Shown here one piece after another: positions 23,397 through 36,400 of a DNA stretch of 64,000 nt. The translations under genes and the position numbers were made by a program. Position 1 is the stretch's first letter, and each line of letters starts with the position of its first letter. The stretch is from Dillenia suffruticosa (Eukaryota; Streptophyta; Magnoliopsida; Dilleniales; Dilleniaceae), in assembly GCA_033439265.1 (NCBI GenBank), contig JAVTVX010000030.1, forward strand, positions 4,404,501-4,468,500. The letters run 5' to 3'. Under the pieces are notes generated by a model. It worked only from the letters and a program-made list of their open reading frames with translations, ran no database searches and was not told where the DNA came from.

Positions 23397-24724
23397 GAAG
23401 ACTACCAAATCTAGTACCGCCCCACTTAGGAATTTCTTTCCTAGCTTTATTTCGACTCTCCTAGAAATCCATTTTCATCAGCAAGCACCCACTTTGACTT
23501 TGTATATATATATGAACTCAAAGTTCTCTTGCTGCTGGGAGGATGAGAAAGTAACCAAATCTATCACATATTATATTTCTAATTTGTGTGATAATGCTCA
23601 GAGAGAATATGGGGGATAGGATTACTTTGGTAATTTGGTTAATTAAATATCAAACTAAATGCTTTTATATTACAGAAAGGTAGGAGCAGAAAAATCAGGA
23701 TTTTGCACCACTTTTAGCAAAACAAATCCAAATGAATGCTCCATGTTGCTTTGCTGATCTACTACCCAATGGGTGTACGGAATAATTGCAGATAATTTGA
23801 AGGTGCATAAGTGGGAGAAAACGTCATGCAGTTGGTCATCTCCTTGGTCTAAATGTCATTGATAATAAGAGAAACTTCAATATTGTTACGTGCATTAATA
23901 ATAATACAAAGTTTAATTGGACCCTTGCAAATGATTAAATTAAATAAGTCAGAATATGATTCTATACACAGAGATGGTGAGAACAAAAAAAAAAGCAAAA
24001 AAAAAGGGAAAGCAAAACATTCAGGTTTATGGTCGAGCGGGCCAGGTCCTAAGGTTTTGTCCATAGAACCGCGATAGACTTCTGTGATCGAATGGATGAA
24101 GTCCCATCATTTCAACTGTGAATTATAGGACTAACTCTGTAGGATTAGGGGATGATTGTTCATGTGGTCTGGCGAAGGAAAGAATCTCCTATAATCTAGC
24201 ATGAATCATGAAGACAGTCTCTCATGGCCAAGTGGACTGAAATCCCATGATTGAATGAATTAAATTTTATGGTTTCATTACAAACTATTGACGCAGCCCT
24301 ATGGCTTAGATGTAGGGTACGGAACTAACTCCTATGTTTCGATGTGGACCATGATGTTTAGTTCATTGTGGTGGTGGAGTCGAGCATATCGCATGGTCTC
24401 AACCATGAACTACAGGTTTGAATCCTTTTTTATTGGGGGACAATGGTCGGGTGAGCACCAACAAAACACTTACCTAATTCGACCGTGGGACTATGATATA
24501 GATCATGGGACTTGTTTCTACTAACATTGACTATAGAATTCAATTCTAGCATCAAACACAATAAACTCATGCTTTGTTGTATTCAATAATCAGATTTTAT
24601 GTGGGTTAAACAAGAAGTGCATTTCCATCTTTAGTAGAGGCCCGAAAGCTCCCATTTTTTTTTTTTGGATTATAAATGAGTGCGGGGAGAAACTAATTTA
24701 TAAAAAAAATCGTTTTCGAATATC
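23397..24724. other. Intergenic DNA with faint internal repetition, origin unknown
   Basis: Around 24095-24430 there are loosely similar pieces such as CCCATCATTTCAACTGTGAA, GCATGGTCTCAACCATGAAC and ATGGTTTCATTACAAACTAT, suggesting decayed tandem or transposon-derived DNA. No protein family is recognisable, and the frame 24288-24524 has no homology that I can see. Confidence 0.4.
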
Positions 24725-25085
24725 TCATATTAAAGAGTGATACATCTCGCTAGGAGGGAAGAAAAATTCGTGAAAATCAGGAGAGAGCGATGATCCTAGT
24801 TTGGTCAGGACATTCACACAAGAGTAACCCTCATGGGGCACAAAAATCCCCTCATGCCCTAAGGTGCGACGACTAAGATATTGGCATTCCGTGAGGATAC
24901 GAAGATCTGGGTGAGCGGGGTCCATCTTATAAGAAAGCATCGACACAAGATCTGCTGACTGACACGGTCTCTAGGTTAATAGGGAAGAACTGGTTACGGA
25001 GCAAAAGAAAAAACACCTCGTGAGTAGTGCACAGCTCCACGGTGAAAGGGTCTGTCACCACAAGTTGGTGTACCCACGGAGCGCT
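24725..25085 (-). mobile_element. Fossil RNase H-like end of an L1-type plant LINE
   Basis: The minus strand reads, in broken frames, TVELCTTHEVFFLLRNQFFP (the ELWALRDGL-like start of the domain), MDPAHPDLRILTECQYL, and HEGYSCVNVLTKLGSSLSPD followed by FHEFFFPPSEMYHSL. The order and the closing LAKLG...PP...L pattern match the RNase H-like domain that ends many plant LINE and retroelement-derived ORFs. No reverse transcriptase part is visible upstream. Strongly decayed. Confidence 0.6.
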
Positions 25086-25870
25086 TGGAGCGGATAATTG
25101 CATATTCTCAATTTTTTTTTTTAAATTTAATTAGTATTCATGATTTATATCTATTTTACACTAATTTAGTTATAATTTTACTCTCACTTATTTATTTAAA
25201 ATTCATTCATTTAATTAAATCCATATAACTTTTTTTTTCAAAAACCTATTATATAACAAAAACAAAATATGATATCACAATAATATATTTTAAATCAATA
25301 AGAAAAATATTTTATAGTTTTTGAAGTAAAAAAAGAAAAAGATAAAAAATATTGCAACTCCAAAAAATATTAATTCATGTTTGTAATTTGAACAATTTTC
25401 TTATAAATTTTTTGCAACCCTTGCTTTTGGATCTTAGGTTTGCCACTATCACAAATTCACCTTAAAACCAAGGACTCATAATCCAGACTAATTACGAAAC
25501 AGTCTATCGGTCCCAACAGCGGTCCCAACAGCACGAAAATGGAAATTTGATGATCCATTTATATTTAATTTATAGATACTTGGGTAAGGGGGCCATCTAA
25601 TCTAGAAACCTGAAAGGGGTAGAGGTTGTGATTTACTGGCCATCATTAGCCAACCATCCCAAATATAACAAGAGGTGATTCTTGCTATACCCTTCGAAGA
25701 AAAATCAGTGCCCTCACCAAAAGACTAACATTGAGTCTTCCAAATGATCCATAGTGTGTAAACAAAGAACAGAGCCCATGGGCACCCCATGTGGAGGGCG
25801 AAGATTGATTATTATGAACCAGTCACTCTTTTTCAGGCTGATTCCCAAAAAGTATCGTAGAAAGAGAGGA
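25086..25870. other. AT-rich DNA left of the CACTA remnant
   Basis: Poly-T/A-rich to about 25,430, then mixed sequence containing a short direct repeat CGGTCCCAACAG (25509-25532). The left terminus of the CACTA element should be near here or further left, but no CACCGTAAAA-type end or subterminal repeats are visible. Confidence 0.5.
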
Positions 25871-25911
25871 AGATCCACATGGTACAACATATGGCTATAG
25901 TTATTCGTATA

Positions 25912-27765
25912 AATGGACTAAATGGAGTATATTTTAAGATTTACCATATTGGAAGAGTTATTTGGTTCATCATAATTTTGATGTAATACATATCGAGAAG
26001 AATATTTTTGATAATCTGATAAATATAATGATGAATATCACTAGGAAAACGAAAGACAACTTGAATGCAAGAAAATATATGCGACTCCTTTGTAAACGAC
26101 TCACTCTTGATGTCGATGAAAGTAGTAGGGGACCAAAATCTAAAATAGTTTATACATTGAATAATGATCAGAGACGGATTGTTTGTGAATGGTTGAAATC
26201 TTTGAGATTTCCTGATATAATGTCTTAAATCTTAGAAAATGTGTCGATTTGAAGGAATGTAAATTGATTGATTTGAAAAGTCATGATTGCCATATATTTA
26301 TGGAAAGACTAATTCCTATTATTTTTAAAGAATTCTTACCAAATTTTGTTTGGGGTGCCATTACGGAGTTAAACATTTTTCTTCATGTTATTTGCTCGAC
26401 AGTGTTGAGACATTTACACATGGAGATATTAGAGAGAGAGATTTCAATCATTTTGTGTAATATAGAAAAGATATTTTCACTGTCATTTTTTGATTCTATG
26501 GAATATCTTTTGATTTACTTGCCATATGAGGCGAAAATTGGAGGTTCTATCAAACTTCGATGGATATATCCATTTGAAAGGTGAGTTTTTTATTTTTTAT
26601 ATTTCGTTATCAAGGCAAATAAAATTACTAATTTCATTACATATAATTTTTTAATACATTTTATTTTATTATAATTAGATTCCTATATCGTTTGAAAAAA
26701 AAAAGTGAAAAATAAGATATGTGTTGAAATCTCTATTGTCAATGCATATATTATGGAGAAAGTAACAACGTTTATATCATATTATTTTGAGTCTCACGTT
26801 CAGTACAAGAGGCAGAGAGTGAGAAGAAATGATGAGGGTTTTATTGATCCCAATTTGAAGTCATTCTCAATTTTTAACTATAGGTCGACCAAGTGGACCA
26901 TGTAACCGTAGATACTTAACTGGTCAAGAATGACGGACAGTCCACACATATATTTTACTGATCTGTTCAGAAGTGATACCATATTTCGACTTAATATATA
27001 TTTTCTATTTTATATATTTCTTATGTCGTAAATTATTTGTGTTAAAATTTATTTTATTTGATGGTAGGATTTTCCAAAACGTATATTCTGAATTTTCGAC
27101 ACATGAGTTTGATCGTTTCTGCTATGAAAAATTTACACCATGGTTCAAAAAATATGTAAATAGACTATAAATTATTTAAATATTTACTTTAAAACATATT
27201 AACATATTTATTTGATTTTAGATCTATGATAATCAAGTTCAAGTTAAGCAAGTATTGTTAATCCATCTATTATGGGGTCTAAAATCAATGGTACGAACTT
27301 GGCCAACATATTTCATAAACGGATATAACTTTCATACTGAAAAATATGGAATGGGAAAAACGACAATGAATAGTGGGGTTTGTGTTCAGTCATCCAATGA
27401 TGGTGGATGTCAAAATGATTTTTATGGTTTGTTGAATAAAATTATAGAGGTAGAGTACCATGTTCTAGAATTACGGGTTGTTTTATTTATGTGTCGCTGG
27501 TTTGACCCTGTCAAAGGGATAAAAGTATATCCACAGTTTAATTTAATTGAAATATATCATAAGAAATTATATAAAAGATATGAACAATTTGTGTTGGCAC
27601 AATAAGCGATTCAAGCATTTTATATTTTATATCATAGTTTGAAATATGACAAAATTGATTGATGGGCTGTTTATAAAATGAAAGTACAAAAAAAAATTGA
27701 GAAATATTGGGAAGATATAGTATATCAACAAGATGAAGTTGCCAACATATTTTAGACCGAGAAAT
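25912..27765 (+). pseudogene. CACTA tnp2-like transposase remnant with following DUF4218/DUF4216-type parts
   Basis: The remnant begins in the C-terminal part of the tnp2 transposase: KSYLVHHNFDVIHIEKNIFD (preceded by WTKWSIF, a stop, then DLPYW), NLNARKYMRLLCKRL, and later KECKLIDLKSHDCHIFMERL, with EILEREISIILCNIEKIF and LIYLPYEAKIGGSIKLRWIY (DUF4218-like). Next come IMEKVTTFISYYFESHVQYK and, after intron-like AT-rich gaps, VLFMCRWFDPVKGIKVYPQF with NLIEIYHKKLYKRYEQFVLA (DUF4216-like). It closes with LLRDPSGVVIDVDAS and an acidic tail. Single-base indels and in-frame stops (27603, 27660) break it. The N-terminal half of the transposase is missing. Confidence 0.85.
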
Positions 27766-27861
27766 ATAATATTCTATTGTTACGGGATCCTAGCGGAGTA
27801 GTAATAGATGTGGATGCAAGTGAAATTCATGAAAAAAATGATAAAAATTCTAATTTTGACA

Positions 27862-27925
27862 CAGATGATAAGGATGAGGATGAAGATGAGGATGAGGATG
27901 AAGATGAGGATGAGGATATTGATGA
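27862..27925 (+). repeat. GATGAG/GAAGAT trinucleotide-type repeat encoding Asp/Glu
   Basis: A run of GATGAGGATGAAGATGAG-type units in the acidic tail of the tnp2 remnant, giving alternating D and E residues. It fits expansion of a codon repeat within an acidic C-terminus. Confidence 0.85.
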
Positions 27926-28261
27926 TAATTATGTTGAAAAGTCTAATTTTGAGACATATGATGAGAATGATGATGACAATGAAGATTTTGATTTTTGATG
28001 ACGGGTAAATTTTGCTCTCTGAATATAATAAAAATCAGATATTTATTTATTTACTGTCTGATTCTTAAATTTATATATTTGATTTGTTAATATACTATCT
28101 TTTTTCTTATAAGTCATTAGAGAAGATTTCTTAACATTTTGGTGTCTTGTTTATTCGCATTTAATTTGTCAAATTAAATAAGATAAGTTTATTTATATTG
28201 GTCATTATGCATCTGATGAACATGCAATTTTTATTTTTTTTAATTTTTGTTAATAATAAAT

Positions 28262-29575
28262 TATGGTTGACAGTTTCAACATGGCGGCCATTAATGAAAT
28301 TTTGATGGAAAGTCACGCTTTTCACCATCATAGTCCGCTTTGGCATCTTCATAATCCCATTCTCTTGCTAGAAATGTACCTTCACCTCCCCCTTCTATTG
28401 CAAACTCTTTGCATTCTCAACAAATGGTTAGTAATGTACCTTCGTCAGTCCCTTCGGTGGAACACTTGTATACAGATAGGGAAGACAATCAAGAGTTGAT
28501 AACCCTTTACGGAAATTCGTAAGTACTAAATTTTAAAATTTCAGATGTATTATTTCTTTTATTTATAAAATAAATTATTTTTTTAATTATCTTATTTATT
28601 TAATATTGTTTATTTGAAACTTTATGATAGATTTACAAATTCTGTACATGTTATTCATGAGTTTAATAGAATAGTGAATAACCATTGGGGAGGAGATTCG
28701 ATGACTTACACAATCACTTCAGAAGAAACAAAAGAGCTATAATGGAGCGAGTTCAATGTAAGTTATCACAATTATTTTATATATGAAATTAAGTTAATAG
28801 ATTTATAATCAATTAATTTTTTTCCATTGTAACGACTATTCATTTGAGACGAAACTGAAGAGTTGGAAGTAAGAAGAATTTTCAAGAAAAAATGTGGCGA
28901 TCACATCCGACATATTCTAAATCATGCGAAGAGATACGAGAAAAAATCAAACTGTATAACCGAGCAAAATTAGGGTATGATTGTGAATTTTTGGGAATCG
29001 GAGGAGAGCAAACGAAAGAGTGAGCAGAATAAAAACAATCAAACTTATAATTCAGGGGAATTGTCCACAACGTATATGGGAGGCTCGATCAATATCGGTG
29101 AATATAGAAATAGATTGATAATTTTATACAAACACTAATTTTTAAATCTAATTTAAACTATTTCATTATTTTTAACGGTGTTTTTTTATTTTAGACTAAG
29201 GAAACGGGGACCGAGTCTTTATTCATTGATACTTTCACGCGCACATTTCAGGAAAAAGACAAGATTTGGAGCAGGGAGAGAGATAGAGCAATTAAGGTTT
29301 CTAATTTCAAAACTTTCAATTATTTAATGAATATTCTCAATGTTAATTTGAACATATAATGTTGAATATATCGTAACAATGTAAAAATATAAATTTATTA
29401 GGTTAATCTTTCCCAATTTTATTTTTATTGCTGATTTGATTCTTTGATTCTAATGAATTACTTGATAGAGATACTATTTTTTTTCATTAATTTCAACTTA
29501 TTCAATATTAATATGAATGTTCATAATTTAGATCTTATATAGTTTCATGATTTATATTACAAATTTTTTATTTTC

Positions 29576-29623
<48 letters not shown>

Positions 29624-30160
29624 AATCAAGATTATATGTGCTTATATTATATTGTTATTGTAAATTTATTTTAATTTTTCTTAATGACAATACAAGAGAA
29701 ATATGATGAGTTATCATGCAGAAACTCGAGTGCTAGTGATGATGCTGGCGGATCTGAGCCATCTGTTGATAACATGAAAACATGGCTCGAGGTGACTGAT
29801 GGACCAAAAGGGGGTAGAATAGTTTGGCTAGGTTAATTGAGCAAAATTTATGAAATCGTTGATTTATCTTCTTTCACCCCACTAGCAGTCATGGTAGAAA
29901 TAAATCAATTGAAATAAGAGGTGAATCATTTGAAGGAATTACTGTTGTAAAGAGATCAAGAATTCAATAAACTTCAAGCAGAACACATGCAAGAAATGAA
30001 CAAGTTCCGTAGGCAGCAAATGTTAATCATGTAGTATCTTTAGTTAGCCTCCGCTCCAAATTAGATTTCCCCTTCTATTTCTCCTCCCGATAATGCTCGT
30101 GATGGTGATGAAGGTGATGATTTCTTCGACGACGATGATGATGTGATGGTTTTGGAGGTT
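28262..30160 (+). pseudogene. CACTA TNPA-like (Ptta/En/Spm) transposase remnant
   Basis: Read across several frames and introns: FTNSVHVIHEFNRIVNNHWG followed by TYTITSEETKEL (about 28630-28740); SEQNKNNQTYNSGELSTTY then MGGSINIGE (about 29020-29100); KETGTESLFIDTFTRTFQEK (about 29200-29260); KYDELSCRNSSASDDAGGS with TWLEVTDGPKGGRIVWLG (about 29700-29835). It ends in a coiled-coil region with EVNHLKELL and an acidic DDFFDDDDD end near 30,130. This is the domain order of plant Ptta/En/Spm-type transposase proteins. Stops (for example near 28741 and 28970) make it non-functional. Confidence 0.8.
29579..29621. repeat. (TA)n microsatellite
   Basis: About 21 TA units in an AT-rich, intron-like gap of the TNPA-like remnant. 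Confidence 0.95.
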
Positions 30161-30469
30161 GTACTTGAAATTGTATACTGTTATTTGACTATTACATTTT
30201 GATACTCGTTACATTGATTTTTTTTGTTATATATGGTTATTGATATTTTAACATTTAAACTTGATATTGCTTTTATCTTTGATATTACTATTATAATTTC
30301 TTGTTAAATTTTTAACTTATTGATTTTATTGAATAGTTAGTTATATTGATAAGTATAGATAGATGAAATTTGATATAAAAAATGATTTTGATGATTAATT
30401 GTTGATGAGGTTGGATGAATTGGTATAAATACAGGTTATATAGGGAAAAATGATCCAAATATACTAATA

Positions 30470-31023
30470 AAATACATATTCGTTGCAACATACATATTTG
30501 TCGCAAAATTTATCCCTGAAAACTATGCATGTTGCAAATTTCGTTTCTAAAATTGAATTGTAAATTTTAATTTGCGACGAAAATTAGATTTGTGGTAAAT
30601 AATGGACAAAAATATTTCATGGTAAATTTGTAAAAAATTCTTTTTCGTTGGTAATTTGCGACCAATAACTTATTTATTACAAAATTTGTAAAAAATATTT
30701 TTTCGTCGCAATTCGTCACAAATTTATAATAAATAAAATTTTTGTTGTAAATTTTGTAACGAAAATTTTATTTATTACAAATTTGCGACGAATAAAATTT
30801 TCATTGCAAAATTTATTACACATTTATGATAAATTTTATGACAAAAAAATATTTGTTAGAAATTTGTATCACGAATAATTAATTTTTTGTCCCAAAATTT
30901 TATAACGGTTTATTAGCAACAAAAAAAAATTGTTATAAAATTTGTCGTAAATTTATTTTAAGATGAATTTTTCTTACAAATTGGTTACAAATTTTGTCAT
31001 AAATTGATATTTTTTTTACGGTG
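30470..31023 (+). repeat. CACTA right subterminal repeats and terminus
   Basis: Many short degenerate repeats in both orientations of the type TTTGCGACGAA / TTCGTCGCAA and TTTGTAACGAAAATTTTAT (for example near 30581, 30703, 30748 and 30785). Such arrays are the transposase-binding subterminal regions of CACTA elements. The array stops exactly at the terminal ACGGTG (31018-31023). Confidence 0.8.
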
Positions 31024-31026
31024 ATT

Positions 31027-32790
31027 ACCAAATAACTACTTATTTCAAATCTTAAGGGCCGCTGTAGCATATTTAATGAAACCAATTAGAGACCGCCCAC
31101 CGTCACCCTCTCTCTAAGAGGATACAAAAATTTGATGGAACTATGAATGGTGAAACCAGCCTACCTCAAACCTAAAAGCCCAAAACAGTCGGGGAGGTGA
31201 AGATGTCTTGCTAGTATGGAGAAGAATGGGATGACAATCTCCATGGAACCAAGGAACTTAACCACTAAGGCTTTAGAGAATTGGATGCAACCCTAAGGTC
31301 TCCGCTAGCTGCATTGGCGTCGGAGAAAGGGGAAAGATCGAACGGCAGGTTTCCATCACATCATACGTAAAAATCATAAAGTCAACAGAAAATTTTCAAA
31401 TTCTCTCTCTAGTGCTATTACTAAGGGGGGTTTTTCTTAATATTTCTCCAAAAGTATGGAAAGCTCCCGTTTATAAAGATATTCGGAAAGCTCGGGCTCA
31501 ATTTTTTTTTTTTTTTTTTTTTTTTAAGAACTTTCTTGTGTACTCGTGCGTCCATAGTTTACAAACTTCCTACAGTTAGTACATATGACATGTGTGGGGA
31601 GAGTTGTGTTGAATTAATGATATAAAGCCACAATTGTATGAAGTTATGAAAACTTGCAAGTTGTCTAAAAGGTGTGAGGTGTGATTAATATGGGAGGGTG
31701 TTGCATTAGATTATCCACCCCGACCCAACATTATTTTTCCAAAATCTCAATACCTACGATCAAATATGAAAGCCTCTCCATTGCCTGATTAAGGTCTTGT
31801 ATGCCCACGTGTCACGGCATAGCGCTAATCAACAAATAAAACACTACAAAACCTACACTAACGAAACCTAATAGATAGACCCTGGGGAGGTCTTTGAGCA
31901 AAAGAAAATTTAAGGGCAAGGGTGGTGCTTATGGGGCTATGAATGGGGTGAGCCTAACTTTGTGCTTGTGACTTTAGTTAGCCAGCCATGGTGGATATTT
32001 CTTGCCCAGTTCCTTGACAATGTGTTGGAAGGGTGCAAGCTAGACACATTCTACTTCATCCGATAATCTCCTACCTAAGACTCCAAATCAATCTTCAGCT
32101 ATTGAATATTAGGACATTGGATCATTGAATAAAAGGATTATATTTTGTTATAAATAAAATTATAAAATATATTGTTATAACTGATTTATGAGTACCTTAC
32201 TTCAAATCGGTTAATATAAAATGAAACCGTATTACTTATTTTATTTAATCAATTATATTCGCACTCCAAAAGAAATAATATTTTGACTTTAGAAATAAAA
32301 CTTTAGAACGAAATTTTTTGAGTTTTCTTTTTTAAAATATTTCTTCTGGTCTCTTGATAATTAATTAATTAACAAAATAGAAATCAGAAGAAAGCAATAC
32401 CGAGTAAAGAGTAATATCTTGTATTTCTTTCCATCTTCCTGCCCCAAGCTTTGAAGCATGTTTAGTTCCCTCAAACCCCCCCCCCCCAAGAAAAAAAAGC
32501 TTGAAGCAAGTGTGTTCTATGCTATTTATAACAATAATATTGTGCGATGATGAGACCTCCATGACAGCCACCGATTCTCTCTCCAGGTTTATTGTGCGGC
32601 TACGATCAATCCAACCAAACACCAAATTTTTTCTGATGGAGCCCGCAAAAACTTTTCTATACCCGCAATTGCAAATCGCTGAAAAATCCAAAATTTTTCT
32701 CTTCCTCTTGACATTTTTGAAAACAAAAAGAAAAAATTGAAGTTGAAAAATATCAGAGGAATTTTTTAATCAATTTTCAAGGGGCAGAGG
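31027..32790. other. Intergenic DNA upstream of the REC/TSS gene
   Basis: No gene was recognised. It contains a poly-T run at about 31502-31525, moderately GC-rich blocks at 31,080-31,400 and 31,620-32,080 that look like old repeat DNA, a CACTACAAAA word at about 31840 with no partner, and a poly-C run near 32477. Confidence 0.5.
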
Positions 32791-32794
32791 CCGC

Positions 32795-32858
32795 CATAAA
32801 AAGCCAAACCATCCTGACTGTTAAATCTCCGCCCTTCCTTCCTTATCACACCCCCCGC

Positions 32859-32894
<36 letters not shown>

Positions 32895-32995
32895 CCCTCT
32901 CCTCTCACACTCTCTCTCCTCTATCTCTTGTGAATGAGAGCTACGTAGCCCAAAAACCCTTCAAACTTTGAGTCTTCTTCATTATCCATTCTTGG

Positions 32996-33031
<36 letters not shown>

Positions 33032-33415
33032 CCAAGCGCAACTACACTTATTCCATTTACACTCATATACTCTATTGGGTTTTTCTTATACATCTTGTGG
33101 ATTGAAGAAAGCTTTCTTGTTCTCTCTTCTTCAATTTGGTAATTGTTCTTCGTGCTTCACCAGGTCTTTAATCAAGTCAAATTGGAAGTCCTTTATTCTT
33201 CTTATGTTTGAATTCCAATTTTATATTTTTTATATCCGAATCCATTTCTTTGGCGGATTTTCTAGTGCAGTTGTCTTGTGGGTATTGAATTTCAACTTGG
33301 GTTCATTGCAGTATTCAAGAATTTGATATTAAAGTCAGTAAACACCTCCGTCTTTTCCTCTGTTTTTTTCTATAGGTCTTCTGTTTCAGTTTTGCTGATT
33401 CAGTAGAGCTCAAAA
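32795..33415 (+). promoter_or_regulatory. Core promoter and 5' leader of the REC/TSS gene
   Basis: A TATA-like CATAAAAAG lies at 32795-32803. It is followed by a pyrimidine-rich leader with CT microsatellites at about 32862-32891 and 32999-33028. A leader intron is likely: donor TTTG|GTAATT near 33137, acceptor CTATAG near 33375 or TTTCAG near 33389, just before the ATG at 33416. The positions are inference. Confidence 0.5.
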
Positions 33416-36400
33416 ATGGCTCCTCGGAATGGGCGAGGGAAGCCCAAAGGCGAGAAGAAGAAGAAAGAAGAAAAGGGTATTGCTTCTTTTTCACTAAAAT
33501 TTGCCCATTTATTTGAAAATTGTCAATTTTGTTACAGACGAAACGTTTCGATTCTTTTGAAAGCTCTCTAAAGACACGTTTCTTCTTTTGTTTATGCGAA
33601 TTTCCGCAGCTCTTCCAGTGGTAGTAGACATCACTGTAAACCTACCTGACGAATCTCGTGTTGTTTTAAAGGTTTGTTGCTTTTAAATTCAATTAAACTC
33701 TCTCCCCCTCCCCCAAACATAATTTATAAAACTTCCAAGAAATTATCTCTTTTTTTTTTTTAATTTTTTTTGCAGACTCAAGTTTGTTTGTGCTCTTCGA
33801 TCCTTGCATTTTTCCTAATTTGTATTCCTTTCTTTTGTGTGGTTGCTGAGTTTTGGCAGACTTGGACTTATTGACTTTCTTAATTTAAGATTCCAATTTT
33901 AGCCTTGGTGTTAGGTTTTAGGTCACGGCCAAAATTTGAATCTTTCGGAGATGACAGCAAAGTTAGGGGAAGAGCCTATTTACTCCATCCAACATGTTTC
34001 ATGGAGCCAACAACTATTCCGTACAAAACAAAAATGTCGAAACATCGCATTGCATTATTTCTTACCTAGTTGTAGTTGCGTGTACGTTTAAATGATTATT
34101 TAGTTAAAATATAAATAACGTGTTAAATAATAATTGATATTTATTTTATTTGTTTATACAGGGAATATCAACCGACAGAATTATAGATGTTCGAAAACTC
34201 TTATCAATTAACACAACAACTTGTAATATTACTAATTTTTCATTGTCACATAAGGTAAGAGTTTAGTTTTTTGCATTCAAATTTATATGATTAAACTGTT
34301 TTATTATTATGTATTTTTTAAATGTGAATATAGTAGAGAAATAATGTTATTATATATTTTTAAAAAAAATTGTATATTGAAAATTAATATTTTTGTCCTA
34401 CTTATTGTATTTTTGGCAGGTAAGAGGATCAGGATTAAGGGATACAGTCGAAGTTGCCGCGCTTAAACCTTGTGTGCTTACTCTCATGGAAGGTAAATTA
34501 CCAGAAAAGTTTAAAAAATAATGAAGGATAAGAATGGAAAATCCAAACGACGCCGTTTTTGTTGGGTTCAGAGATAATTTAAACAGGACTCATAAAACGA
34601 CACCGTTATTGTTCCTTATCTTTGCGGTGGCACTGATGTAATTTAGATAGTCTATTTGTCCTTTGTTATTATACTTCAACGGACAGATTTGCTGAGGCGC
34701 TTTTCTTGTAACAGAGGAATACGATGAGGAAAGTGCTTCGGCGCACGTTAGACGGTTGCTTGACATCGTTGCTTGCACGACGAGTTTTGGACCGTCGACG
34801 GCGAAAGACGGCGGAGCTGTCGGGGCGAACAAGGAATCGAGGAGCGATGGCGGAAATGACAAGAATACTAGGGGTGCGCAGGATAAGGGATCGGGAGGGA
34901 AAAAATTGGAGAAATCGCAAGAGAATGCGACGAAGAAGTCTGATCCGACGAATGATCCTTCGTCAAAAGACTCTCCTTCGGTGGTGGACGGAGAAGAAGA
35001 GATGAGCAATTCGTGTCCTAAGCTTGGGTGTTTCTACGATTTCTTCTCTCTCTCTCATCTTACTCCTCCTCTTCAATGTATGCCCGTCTCTCTCTAGAAT
35101 TTTCAGTTAATTTATGAATTTCTGGCCTTTTTATCTTTCTAGAATTATTATTCGATTTGTATAATTGAAGGTTGTGGGAGAAACCCTAATTGTTCCGGGG
35201 CAATTATGTGCCACACTGAGAAATCCTAATTTACCACCTCTGAAAGATAATCAATGCTGCATTTGTCGGATAATGAATTGGGAGTATAACTATTTTGACT
35301 AATACTTCTGGTTGTACTGTGTATGAGTAATTAATCAAATTTAATGCCATTTTGATTTTATCCAAATTGTGCCAAATAATTTGGTATTAACGTTAGAACA
35401 TATAACTATACGAGTGAACACTTGATGTTTTTCCACCAAGGTGGTAGCCCACTGGCAATGCTTTTGTCCCCTTTTTTGCAAGGTCACTACGTTAGATACA
35501 CTTGTGGTAGCGGATGGGTGTTGGAATACTATATTTACGAGGGTGTGGTGGCAGGTTCACTGTTCAGGCATTATCTAAGCCTCAAACTAGACATTTCATA
35601 ATAGGTAGGCTTTTGATCACCTAAAGTGGGTAGGTGTGTGTGGGTCCTGCTCCTTCCCTTTGTTCAACCAAAAAAAGAAAAAAAGAGAATGCCAATTTTT
35701 TGAAATTCTTGAAATTATGGAGGGCTGTCATAACAAAGTCTGACCTAATTTGTAGGATTTTGTCATTTTCTTTTTAATTTTAAAGAAACATGTTGTACTA
35801 TCTTGGACGGCTTAATAGTGTGGATAACAATGTCTGAGTATATTTTTTATGATTGTATCAGTTATAAGGAGGGCTAAGAAACCACAGGGTGATGATACTT
35901 TGGAAGATGACCATCTCTTTGCCATAGAAGTAAGGCATCTTCTCAAGTAATTTTCAAGTTTAATACTATGGATGTGGTTTTGATTTGATTCAATTCATGG
36001 GGCCATCTCAGATCTACGGTTTTTCTTTTTTTTTTTTTTAAATTTTTTACCAGGTGAAGCTTTGCAATGGAAAGATGATCCTAGTAGAAGTTTGCAGAAG
36101 AGGTTTCTGTAGCATAGGAAAGCAAAAAATTTTAAGTCACAACCTTGTTGATTTGTTGCGACAAATTAGTAGAGCTTTTGATAATGTTAGTGTTATTATT
36201 GCTTTTTTTTGGGGGGGGGATTTTCTGGTTGGAATGTGTTGACCCAAGTTTTGTTTTAATTTTTCAGGCATATGATGATCTGATGAAAGCATTCTCAGAG
36301 CGTAACAAGGTGCACACAGCTCTCCCTGATTGTCTACTTCAAGCTTGCCTGAACATGTGACTGTCCTTTATGCCAACCTGATAAGTGTTTTCTCCTTTCT

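Larger units (their letters stand above)
25912..31023 (+). mobile_element. Decayed CACTA (En/Spm) DNA transposon, left end missing
   Basis: Contains remnants of both genes in the usual order (a tnp2/TNPD-like transposase, then a TNPA-like protein) and ends at TTTTTTTTACGGTG, the inverse of a CACCGTAAAA-type terminus, followed by ATT as a possible 3-bp target duplication. Subterminal repeats precede the right end. The 5' part of the transposase gene and the left terminus are absent or unrecognisable. Stops and frameshifts throughout mean it is non-autonomous and ancient. Confidence 0.85.

Noticed and set aside
27808-28008. Met/Arg-rich alternate frame over the acidic repeat
   Set aside because: It is a frame-shifted reading of the GATGAG repeat in the transposase tail.
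31835-31850. CACTACAAAA word, a classical CACTA terminus sequence
   Set aside because: It is isolated, with no partner end, no subterminal array and no transposase beside it. The CACTA remnant already ends at 31,023 with a different terminus.
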